Source: a virus. Taken from it: DNA of 46,600 nt. Within the stretch, counting starts at the first letter, position 1. Each line of letters starts with the position of its first letter. The position numbers and the translations under genes are program-made. Location of the stretch: IMG/VR virus record IMGVR_UViG_3300002835_000336, positions 1-46,600 of that record; one strand, written 5' to 3'. The notes under the pieces are model-generated. The model searched no databases. It was not told where the DNA came from and saw nothing but the letters and a program-made list of their open reading frames with translations. Positions 39,400 to 46,161 of this stretch are shown here, piece after piece.

Positions 39400-39663
39400 T
39401 TATTTTCCACCAATCACTCTTTTAACTATTCTACGTAAATCAGATTCAGTTAACTTATAATACTTAGTATCCTTATCAATACTACCCATATCTCTCATAA
39501 CAACACCAGACTTAGTTAAACCAATAACATCAACAAATTTATCCATCATTAATAGAATATTGGTTTCTGTCATTTCGATCCCCAATGATTTTAATACGGA
39601 TATAGACATTCTTCTAAGTTCACCTATTGTATATCCCCTTCTTTCGTCTAACCTTCTTTTCAT
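39400..39663 (-). CDS. 87-aa protein with the targeting motif at the C-terminus
   Basis: The N-terminus is MKRRLDE|RRGY, a short (LDE) form. The C-terminus carries KLTESDLRRIVKRVIGGK, almost the same as the N-terminal leader of the 116-aa protein at 5391 but as the last 18 residues. So the motif works, or once worked, as a movable tag at either end. The middle is helical (LRRMSISVLKSLGIEMTETN). An ATATTTAT element lies at 39679-39686. Confidence 0.72.
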   Translation of the reverse strand: MKRRLDERRGYTIGELRRMSISVLKSLGIEMTETNILLMMDKFVDVIGLTKSGVVMRDMGSIDKDTKYYKLTESDLRRIVKRVIGGK

Positions 39664-39678
39664 AATTTCTTTTATTAT

Positions 39679-39686
39679 ATAAATAT
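39679..39686 (-). promoter_or_regulatory. Candidate late promoter element
   Basis: ATATTTAT in the gene direction, 16 bases before the 87-aa gene. Confidence 0.45.
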
Positions 39687-39696
39687 ATCAATAATA

Positions 39697-39722
39697 TAAA
39701 AAACTCTCTTCAAGAGGGGTCG
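39697..39722 (-). terminator. Weak terminator after the 178-aa gene
   Basis: CTCTT-G-AAGAG hairpin on the minus strand followed by AGTTTTTTAT, downstream of the gene ending at 39755. Confidence 0.45.
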
Positions 39723-39754
39723 GGGTGATTCGGACAATTCGGTCATACAAAAGA

Positions 39755-40291
39755 TTAATAAATTACATGATCAATAAAAATAAGTTCATGTCTCGGTTTG
39801 TCAGAATACTTAGAGGGAACGGAATGACACGTTTTTATTGTATTATAACCACTAAATGAACCATTACGTAAATTAACAGTTAACAATCTATTCACATAAC
39901 TCCTATACGTGGGAAAATATAACAAATGGTGATCAATCTTCCCCAAATAATCTTTAACCTTATTTTCAATTATTAGATTATATTCCGACACAATAATATC
40001 CCATATATAACCAACCTCCTCTTTATCTGTAACCATATAGTTAACATAGTGGTTATATATTATTGCATATACATCATTAATAAAATTCATATATATATAT
40101 ATAAAATAATATTTACCATACCTCTTACCACCAAACGATAATTCATATACCACCCTTTGTGTTTTACCACTCGTATCGATGCAATCACCATCATAAAACT
40201 CAATACGAAAACTATCACCATACACGACAAATACATCAATAACAAATTTGTTTAAAGGCGCAACTTTCCTAATAAAATTTTCATTTACCAT
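39755..40291 (-). CDS. Unrecognised 178-aa protein
   Basis: I prefer the start at 40291 (MVNENFIRKVAPLNKFVIDV); the longer frame from 40324 overlaps the upstream gene by 23 bases. Beta-rich first half (YGDSFRIEFYDGDCIDTSGK), then helical with many Tyr/Ile/Asn (YYFIYIYMNFINDVYAIIYN). No family is recognised. It follows the 93-aa gene in the same direction, so the two form an operon. No leader or ATATTTAT element. Confidence 0.62.
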   Translation of the reverse strand: MVNENFIRKVAPLNKFVIDVFVVYGDSFRIEFYDGDCIDTSGKTQRVVYELSFGGKRYGKYYFIYIYMNFINDVYAIIYNHYVNYMVTDKEEVGYIWDIIVSEYNLIIENKVKDYLGKIDHHLLYFPTYRSYVNRLLTVNLRNGSFSGYNTIKTCHSVPSKYSDKPRHELIFIDHVIY

Positions 40292-40301
40292 ATAGAATAT
40301 A

Positions 40302-40583
40302 TTAAATACTGTGATAAACGCCAACGGAAGAATCCCAATGGGTATTCCTTAGATCCTTAAGAAACTCATAATGTTCCTCTTTAGGAATGGAATCCAACAC
40401 AACCTTAATTCTGGGGGTTATGGGAATCATAATACCACCAGTCATACATTCAATACCATCCTTTTCAATAACACTTAAACGATTTTTCTCATCAACATAT
40501 AATGAAACCAATCTAACAATCTCAACCCCATCTGTAGAGGGTGTAACATGATATACATTCATAGTATTTAATTTATAATACAA
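40302..40583 (-). CDS. Unrecognised 93-aa early protein
   Basis: This 93-aa protein may start at M1 (MYYKLNTMNVYH) or M8 (MNVYHVTPSTDGVEIVRLVS). Unrecognised. TATATTTG lies about 23 bases upstream of the first ATG; a proper -33 TTTG is not clear at 20 bases. It is the first gene of the pair with the 178-aa gene. Confidence 0.6.
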   Translation of the reverse strand: MYYKLNTMNVYHVTPSTDGVEIVRLVSLYVDEKNRLSVIEKDGIECMTGGIMIPITPRIKVVLDSIPKEEHYEFLKDLRNTHWDSSVGVYHSI

Positions 40584-40647
40584 ATATAAACAAAATATTT
40601 GAAATAGAAAAATTTTTCAAAAATTTTTTTGACATCTAACCCCTTTT

Positions 40648-40667
40648 ACCAGAAATGGGTGTTGTTT
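40648..40667. repeat. 20-base direct repeat, copy 1
   Basis: ACCAGAAATGGGTGTTGTTT, identical at 41081-41100. Here it is followed by CTGATGAAACCCA, giving a hairpin (TGGGT-GTT-GTTTC / GAAAC-CCA). The spacing of the copies is 433 bases. Confidence 0.8.
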
Positions 40668-40774
40668 CTGATGAAACCCATTTGAAGAAAACCATCCTCA
40701 TAGTATAACATAGAATATTCTAAAATAACATACCATATGTTATTCTGAAAAAACCTTATTTGAAGAAGACATCT

Positions 40775-41014
40775 CTAACCCTCAACAATCCTCTTATTTA
40801 CTCTCACCTGATAACTATAATCCTTCTCCCACAATTCACTGTCACCCACATCTATTAATTACTTACCATCCTTACGTTCATATAAATTTAAACGTAAATA
40901 ATTAAATAACTTCTGATAATCACTATAGAATAACTCTCCCTTTAATATCGTATTCTCTTCACCCAAACCATATAGGAATTTCTCATAAATACGAACCCGA
41001 TACATACACTTCAT
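40775..41014 (-). pseudogene. 80-codon ORF interrupted by one in-frame TAA
   Basis: From ATG at 41014 the frame reads MKCMYRVRIYEKFLYGLGEE and on for 51 residues to ...LYERKDGK, then TAA (40859-40861), then LIDVGDSELWEKDYSYQVRV and on to a second stop at 40775. Both parts look like coding sequence, so one nonsense mutation in an 80-aa gene is the simplest view. A 51-aa protein or stop read-through are alternatives. No family is recognised. Confidence 0.5.
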
Positions 41015-41080
41015 ATTAAAAACACTTTAATTCTAAACTTAAAAATTCCAGGGAAAAATTTTGAAGGGTATCCCTTATTC

Positions 41081-41100
41081 ACCAGAAATGGGTGTTGTTT
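41081..41100. repeat. 20-base direct repeat, copy 2
   Basis: Identical to 40648-40667. Flanking sequence also shows a degenerate ~40-base pair, CTTAAAAATTCCAGGGAAAA (about 41037-41056) and CCTAAAAATTTCCTGGAAAA (about 41153-41172). Confidence 0.8.
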
Positions 41101-41248
41101 ATCATCGTTTATAAAAACTTATTGAATGGGACGAAAAAGACTTCGAACCTAAACCTAAAAATTTCCTGGAAAATTTATGGACGATATCACACCCCCTTTA
41201 AACTTCGTTATATCCCCATAGGGAAGGGGGGTTATACGGGGGGGTATA

Positions 41249-41304
41249 GGGGGATCCCCCCTTTATAGGGGGTACTTATATATTTCTATATGGTACCCCC
41301 CTAT
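41249..41304. repeat. G/C-run hairpins
   Basis: GGGGGATCCCCC (41249-41260) is a palindrome. ATAGGGGGTAC (41265-41275) pairs with GTACCCCCCTAT (41293-41304) around a 17-base AT loop. Further G-runs lie at 41221-41247. In a very AT-rich genome this is a strong compositional outlier. Confidence 0.7.
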
Positions 41305-41315
41305 GTTACCTCAAC

Positions 41316-41351
41316 TATCAATATGTCTATCAATATGTCTATCTATGTATC
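41316..41351. repeat. Short tandem repeat
   Basis: TATCAATATGTC twice (41316-41339) and a degenerate third copy. It lies just downstream of the minus-strand promoter at 41363, at the predicted RNA start. Confidence 0.7.
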
Positions 41352-41362
41352 TTTCATTAATA

Positions 41363-41394
41363 CAAATATACGAATTATATTTTACAATGTCAAA
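41363..41394 (-). promoter_or_regulatory. Bacteroidota-type promoter into the structured region
   Basis: Minus strand TTTG (41391-41394), N20, TATATTTG (41363-41370): perfect consensus. It reads into the tandem repeat and the G/C-run hairpins with no large gene for 340 bases, so an RNA or long leader is made. Confidence 0.7.
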
Positions 41395-41406
41395 TTTTTA
41401 GTGAAT

Positions 41407-41628
41407 AAAAAAAGGGATAAAGTTCGGACTTAAAAAATAAAACCCTAATTTTTATCCCTCTCTGATTTTTGTGAGTAGTATGTATCTTTCAGATTAGACA
41501 CTTTATCTTCTCACGGATAAGGTTTACACACCCAGTGTAAAGACTCTGACTTTTCTTTCACCTTTCTATCTCCTGTGGTGTGGGGATGGAGACAGTGGGA
41601 TATGTAACCTTCTATATCAAATAACTAT
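41407..41628 (-). ncRNA. Candidate structured ncRNA of about 220 bases with promoter and terminator
   Basis: Minus strand. The promoter is TTGACA-N17-TATTAT (41663-41635). The RNA would contain TTTACAC-TGGGT-GTGTAAA and GTGAG...CTCAC stems, CTTATC/GATAAG and ATCT-GAA-AGAT hairpins. It ends with AGGGATAAA...TTTATCCCT followed by seven T (41413-41459). No ORF of note lies inside. The stems, the matched promoter and the terminator together support a stable RNA. Function unknown; the exact ends are estimates. Confidence 0.62.
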
Positions 41629-41634
41629 AATATA

Positions 41635-41663
41635 ATAATACGTATAATATATCATAATGTCAA
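41635..41663 (-). promoter_or_regulatory. Promoter of the ~220-base ncRNA
   Basis: TTGACA (minus strand of 41658-41663), 17 bases, TATTAT (41635-41640). The left half also fits the TTG-N20 rule but the -7 box is TATTATTA, a weaker match. Confidence 0.5.
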
Positions 41664-41689
41664 TAGTTTAGATTATAAAATTTATCATT

Positions 41690-44680
41690 TCATATGGTAT
41701 TGTTTTCATTAATGGAACTACTTGGTCTGTTGTTCACAATATTACCATCTGAATCTTCATAATAAATTTTGTTATTGTTTTTGTCAAATTCTCGTTTTAT
41801 CCAATAACCATCTGAATTTTCATAATAAATTTTGTTATTGTTTGAATCATATTCTTGTTTTGACCAATAACCATCTGAATCTTCATAATAAATTAAATTA
41901 TTTTTTTTATCAAATTCTCGTTTCTCCCAATCACCATCTGAATCTTCATAATAAATTTGGTTATTGTTTGAATCAAATATATAGTTATTACTTAACCTTA
42001 CTTCTTGATTATATACTTTTGATAATATCCTATCCCATAATTCTTCAGGTACTTCATTAACCCTTAAATTATAGATATAAGGTGTTCTAATCATATTACT
42101 TAATCCATTAATGTATTTCTCTTCTGGGGTAATATCTATATTTTCATTTAATGGGTTACTTGGTCTGTTGTCTATAATTTTACCATCTGAATCTTCAAAA
42201 TAAATTCTGTTATTGTTTGAATCATATTCTTGTTTATACCACTCACCATTTGAATTTTCATAATAAATTCTGTTATTGTTTGAATCATATTCTCGTTTTA
42301 TCCAAAAACCATATGAATTTTCATAATAAACTTCATTATTATTTGAATCATATTCTCTTTTTTCCCAATAACCACTTGAATTTTCAAAATAAATTTCGTT
42401 ATTTTTTTTATCAAATTCTCGTTTCTCCCAAAAACCATCTGAATCTTCCCAATAAATTTGGTTATTGTTTGAATTATTTATTCCATTACCTTGTACCCTT
42501 ACTTCTTGATTATATACTTTTGATAATATTCTATCCCATAATTCTTCAGGAGTATCTGTAACTTTTAAATTATAGAAGTAAGGGATATTAATAAATTTTA
42601 CAATACCATTAACGTATTTTTCTTCTGGGTCAATATTTTCGTTAATATTTCTTTTATCAATAATATAACCATTTGAATTTTCAAAATAAATTAAGTTATT
42701 ATTTTTATCAAATTCTTGTTTTCCCCAATAACCATCTGAATCTTCAAAATAAATTTTGTTATTGTTTTTATCAAATTCTCGTTTAGACCAATGACCATTT
42801 AATCTTTCATAATAAATTTCATTATTGTTTGAATCATATATATAATTTTCACTTACACTTACTTCTTGATTATATACTTTTGATAATACTCTACCCCATA
42901 ATTCTTTTGGTACTTCATTAACTCTTAAATTATAAAAATAAGGTGGTTTAATTAATTTACTTAATCCATTAATAAATTTCTCTTCTGGAACTATATTTTC
43001 ATTTAATGGGTTACTTGGTCTGTTATCTAAAATATAACCATATGAATCTTCAAAATAAATTTCATTATTGTTTGAATCATATTCTTTTTTCTCCCAATAA
43101 CCATTCGACTTTTCATAATAAATTGAGTTATTGTTTGAGTCATATTCTTGTTTCTCCCAAAAACCATTTGAATTTTCAGAATAAATTCTGTTATTGTTTT
43201 TGTCAAATTCTTGTTTCTCCCAATCACCATCTGAATCTTCAAAATAAAGTAAGTTATTGTTTTTATCATATTCTTTTTTTATCCAATAACCATTTAAATA
43301 TTCACGATAAATTTCATTATTGTTTGAATCAAATAGATAATTATTATATTCTCTTACTTTTTGTTTAAACACTTTTGATAATATTCTATTCCATAGTTCT
43401 TTCGGTACTTCATTAACACTTAAATTATAGATATAAGGTAATCTAATAAAATTTACAATTCCATTAATAAATCTTTGTTCTGGGTTAATATCTACATTTT
43501 CATTAATGGAATTACTTGGTCTGTTATCTTTAATTTCACCATCTGAATTTTCATAATAAATTATGTTATTGTTTGAATCATATTCTTGTTTTGACCAATA
43601 ACCATCTGAATCTTCATAATAAATTGAGTTATTGTTTGAATCAAATATATACTTATAACGTCCACTTACCCTTACACTTACTTTTTGATTAAATATTTTT
43701 GATAATATTCTATTCCATAGTTCTTTCGGTACTTCATTAACACTTAAATTATAGATATAAGGTAATCTAATAAAATTTACAATTCCATTAATAAATTTCT
43801 CTTCTGGGGTAATATCTATATTTTCATTAATGGAACTACTTGGTCTGTCATCTCTAATTGTACCATCTGAATCTTCATAATAAATTATGTTATTGTTTTT
43901 ATCAAGTTCTCGTTTCTCCCAATAACCATTTGAATTTTCGTAATAAATTCTGTTGTTGTTTTTATCAAATTCTCGTTTCTCCCAACCACCCTTTTTTGTT
44001 TCATAATAAATTTGGTTATTGTTTGAATTATATATATAATTATCCCTTACACTTACTTCTTGATTAAATTTCTTTGACAATATTCTATTCCATAAATGTT
44101 CTGGAGTATCTGTAACTTTTAAATTATAGAAGTAAGGGATATTAATAAATTTTACAATACCATTAATAAATTTCTCTTCTGGGGTAATATCTATATTTTC
44201 ATTAATGGAACTATTTGGTCGATTATCAATAATATAACCATTTGAAGTTTCAAAATAAACTTCATTATTATTTGAATCATATTCTCTTTTTTCCCAATCA
44301 CCATCTGAATTTTCATAATAAATTGGATTATTGTTTTTATCAAATTCTCGATTTATCCTATAACCATCTGAATTTTCATAATAAATTTCGTTATTGTTTT
44401 TATCATATTCTCGTTTCCACCAAAAACCATTTGAATCTTCAAGATAAATTTCATTATTGTTTTCATCATATATATAATTTTCACTTACACTTACACTTAC
44501 ACTTACTTTTTGTTTAAACACTTTTGATAATATTCTATCCCATAATTCTTCAGGTACTTCATTAACCCTTAAATTATAAAAATAAGGTAATTTAATAAAA
44601 TTACTAATACCATTAATAAATTTTTCTTCTGGTGTAATATCTATATTTTCGTTGATAATATTCTTTATGGTTATCTTCAT
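41690..44680 (-). CDS. 996-aa protein of seven large modules with 26 short beta repeats
   Basis: The leader MKITIKNIINE|N starts a seven-fold array. Each module has a ~45-residue helical head (NIDITPEEKFINGI, then FYNLRVNEVPEELWDRILSK) and then 4, 3, 2, 5, 3, 5 and 4 copies (26 in all) of a ~21-residue repeat of the type YDSNNNEIYYENSDGYWEKR, with a last copy ending (I/L)xDxRPS. The repeat is like MORN or YD repeats in form. Every module starts (I/L)NE|N, and the protein ends with INENNTI, a lone remnant. If gp21 cuts at these sites the gene makes seven separate proteins. The repeat number suggests active recombination. An ATATTTAT element is at 44700-44707. Confidence 0.85.
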   Translation of the reverse strand: MKITIKNIINENIDITPEEKFINGISNFIKLPYFYNLRVNEVPEELWDRILSKVFKQKVSVSVSVSENYIYDENNNEIYLEDSNGFWWKREYDKNNNEIYYENSDGYRINREFDKNNNPIYYENSDGDWEKREYDSNNNEVYFETSNGYIIDNRPNSSINENIDITPEEKFINGIVKFINIPYFYNLKVTDTPEHLWNRILSKKFNQEVSVRDNYIYNSNNNQIYYETKKGGWEKREFDKNNNRIYYENSNGYWEKRELDKNNNIIYYEDSDGTIRDDRPSSSINENIDITPEEKFINGIVNFIRLPYIYNLSVNEVPKELWNRILSKIFNQKVSVRVSGRYKYIFDSNNNSIYYEDSDGYWSKQEYDSNNNIIYYENSDGEIKDNRPSNSINENVDINPEQRFINGIVNFIRLPYIYNLSVNEVPKELWNRILSKVFKQKVREYNNYLFDSNNNEIYREYLNGYWIKKEYDKNNNLLYFEDSDGDWEKQEFDKNNNRIYSENSNGFWEKQEYDSNNNSIYYEKSNGYWEKKEYDSNNNEIYFEDSYGYILDNRPSNPLNENIVPEEKFINGLSKLIKPPYFYNLRVNEVPKELWGRVLSKVYNQEVSVSENYIYDSNNNEIYYERLNGHWSKREFDKNNNKIYFEDSDGYWGKQEFDKNNNLIYFENSNGYIIDKRNINENIDPEEKYVNGIVKFINIPYFYNLKVTDTPEELWDRILSKVYNQEVRVQGNGINNSNNNQIYWEDSDGFWEKREFDKKNNEIYFENSSGYWEKREYDSNNNEVYYENSYGFWIKREYDSNNNRIYYENSNGEWYKQEYDSNNNRIYFEDSDGKIIDNRPSNPLNENIDITPEEKYINGLSNMIRTPYIYNLRVNEVPEELWDRILSKVYNQEVRLSNNYIFDSNNNQIYYEDSDGDWEKREFDKKNNLIYYEDSDGYWSKQEYDSNNNKIYYENSDGYWIKREFDKNNNKIYYEDSDGNIVNNRPSSSINENNTI

Positions 44681-44699
44681 TTTTCTTTAAATTATATTA

Positions 44700-44707
44700 A
44701 TAAATAT
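44700..44707 (-). promoter_or_regulatory. Candidate late promoter element
   Basis: ATATTTAT in the gene direction, 20 bases before the repeat-protein gene. Confidence 0.45.
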
Positions 44708-44741
44708 TTGTATATGTCAAAAAAAATGTTTATCTTTATAT

Positions 44742-44912
44742 TGTTGGTGAGATTATTCTCGAAACGGGTCAGAGAAACAAGTTCTTCTCTAAGAGGGTGG
44801 ACTCCGACTTGTTTTATATTTTCCTATTTATAAAAAAAAGATCAACCGACCTCTGATCCCTTCATACTATCATATACCCGATGTACGCCTGTTTCGAACT
44901 TAATCACCAACA
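44742..44912 (-). ncRNA. Highly structured candidate ncRNA, about 170 bases
   Basis: Nested complementary segments (plus-strand names): TGTTGGTGA 44742-44750 with TCACCAACA 44904-44912; CTCGAAAC 44758-44765 with GTTTCGAA 44891-44898; GGGTCAGAG 44766-44774 with CTCTGATCCC 44851-44860; AAACAAGT 44775-44782 with ACTTGTTT 44807-44814. The promoter at 44916-44947 would start RNA on the minus strand at the outer stem, and a run of eight T follows about 20 bases after the other end. It lacks any ORF. Its 5' end (minus) faintly recalls tmRNA, but other marks are missing. The nature is unknown. Confidence 0.68.
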
Positions 44913-44915
44913 TAA

Positions 44916-44947
44916 CAAAGATACAAATAATAATTGACATAAACAAA
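44916..44947 (-). promoter_or_regulatory. Bacteroidota-type promoter of the structured ncRNA
   Basis: Minus strand TTTG (44944-44947), N20, TATCTTTG (44916-44923). Perfect match; the predicted start is within a few bases of the outer stem. Confidence 0.75.
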
Positions 44948-44998
44948 TAAATAACGATTTATTTAATTATTAAACATGACAAATGACCCACATAGTAG

Positions 44999-45023
44999 GT
45001 GTATTTTAAATTAAAAAATACAC
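44999..45023. repeat. AT-rich hairpin before the GIY-YIG gene
   Basis: GTGTATTTT pairs with AAAATACAC across 7 bases. It lies 44 bases before the GIY-YIG start. It may be a terminator or RNA-processing site; no strong T-run. Confidence 0.4.
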
Positions 45024-45066
45024 TTAAAGTAGACAAAAAATCGATATTAAGATATTTACATAATAT

Positions 45067-45819
45067 ATGAAAGTAGTTTACATATATAGTTTAATTGACC
45101 CAATAACTAATGAAGTTAGGTATGTGGGTAAATCAATCGAACCGGAAAAAAGGTATAAACAACATATTTATACCTCTAAAAAAAGAAAGACATATGTGAA
45201 TATATGGATTAATGATTTATTAAACGATGGACTAAAACCATCGATGGAAATAATAGACAAATGTGATGAGTCTAATTGGGTTGAGACGGAACGTAGGTGG
45301 GCCAATTGTTTAAATAAAAAATATAGTAAGTTATGTAATTTAACTTATATTAGTGGTAAAGAGGATAGAGATCCTAACCTTTCAATTAACGTTACCACAA
45401 GAAATAAAAGGAATGTACTATATGAAGAAATACATACTTTAAAAACAAAAACTACCATACCTTCAGTAAACATAATAAACATGTTTAATAAAAAAGAATG
45501 GAATCAATATAAAACACTAAAAAGAGAAAATAATAGAATAGAACGGTTTAATAAAAAAAAGTTCGGTAATCTATATACCCTTTTTAAGGATTTTATTAGT
45601 GGTGATATTAGTGATTTAGATATGTGTATTTGGTATACTATAATGTCGATGAACACCCCTAAAAATAAAATTAAAAATAAAGAGGTCTTAAATAAAGTTA
45701 AAGAAGTTAAAAAACACCTAAAAAAGGGATCAGATTTTTATCATAAAATCTACTACAACCCAAACAACACCAAAGAAAGTATTACCACATTAATCAAAGA
45801 ACTAAAAAAAATAATTTAG
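45067..45819 (+). CDS. GIY-YIG homing-type endonuclease
   Basis: This 250-aa protein starts with the GIY-YIG domain: VYIYSLIDPITNEVRYVGKS (Y-I-Y ... Y-V-G) and EPEKRYKQHIYTSKK with the conserved Arg and His; the catalytic Glu is likely in ETERRWANCLNK. The remainder is a basic, helical DNA-binding part with Lys/Asn-rich stretches. It is like the T4 Seg family of free-standing homing endonucleases. It is on the plus strand between minus-strand genes. With the HNH gene and the inteins it adds to the mobile endonuclease load of this genome. Confidence 0.88.
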   Translation: MKVVYIYSLIDPITNEVRYVGKSIEPEKRYKQHIYTSKKRKTYVNIWINDLLNDGLKPSMEIIDKCDESNWVETERRWANCLNKKYSKLCNLTYISGKEDRDPNLSINVTTRNKRNVLYEEIHTLKTKTTIPSVNIINMFNKKEWNQYKTLKRENNRIERFNKKKFGNLYTLFKDFISGDISDLDMCIWYTIMSMNTPKNKIKNKEVLNKVKEVKKHLKKGSDFYHKIYYNPNNTKESITTLIKELKKII

Positions 45820-45900
45820 TTAATCATTAAGAATTGTCTTTTACTCCTAAACAATAAAATATAAATATACGGTATTTAAAAAAAAACTAAACATTAACTA

Positions 45901-46143
45901 TTAATAAGTTATCTTATTTAGTTCCCTTCTATATTGTTCCCATACATAATCCGTCTCTCCATAAGTTAAACCATATACATCCTTACAGTATTCTTCAAAA
46001 CTAACAGGAGGACCAAAAGGTAAATGACCAATGTAATAATGTCTTTCTTCATAGGGTGTATATATCTCACCAATATCATAATCTACTTTAGTACCTCTAA
46101 TAATAAATTCCAAAACCTTATCTAAATAAATATAATTTTCCAT
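45901..46143 (-). CDS. Small acidic protein, 80 aa
   Basis: This 80-aa acidic, Tyr-rich protein has no family. The C-terminal VYGLTYGETDYVWEQYRREL parallels LYGVTEDESDTLWDMIRIHL of the 491-aa protein at 31711, suggesting a shared helical module. ATATTTAT at 46148-46155 ends 4 bases before the ATG, and one arm of an 18-base inverted repeat (46162-46179) lies just upstream. Confidence 0.65.
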   Translation of the reverse strand: MENYIYLDKVLEFIIRGTKVDYDIGEIYTPYEERHYYIGHLPFGPPVSFEEYCKDVYGLTYGETDYVWEQYRRELNKITY

Positions 46144-46161
46144 ACATATAAATATTAACCG

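Larger units (their letters stand above)
40584..41689. other. 1.1-kb region with no intact large gene: structured, repeated DNA
   Basis: From left to right: a duplicated 20-mer, a 9-bp hairpin with a 3-base loop (40724-40744), an interrupted small ORF (40775-41014), the second 20-mer, a G/C-run region with strong hairpins (41221-41304), a 12-base tandem repeat, a perfect minus-strand promoter (41363-41394) and an ncRNA with promoter and terminator (41407-41663). This density of signals suggests a regulatory or replication region. Confidence 0.6.

Noticed and set aside
41722-44517. Several plus-strand ORFs with repeated HLNFHNKF-type peptides
   Set aside because: They are antisense reads of the tandem repeats in the 996-aa gene and show the same period; the minus frame is unbroken over 3 kb and has leader, promoter element and module logic.
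41690-44680. CRISPR array or non-coding satellite
   Set aside because: The repeats keep one reading frame, vary at synonymous sites and differ in unit number; there are no unique spacers of fixed length.
44742-44912. tmRNA or tRNA-like gene
   Set aside because: The minus-strand 5' end (GGTGATTAAGTTCGAAACAGG) recalls tmRNA, but there is no 3' T-arm with proper stem, no GGTTCGA-type arm ending in encoded acceptor pairing with CCA, and no tag ORF ending in ALAA.
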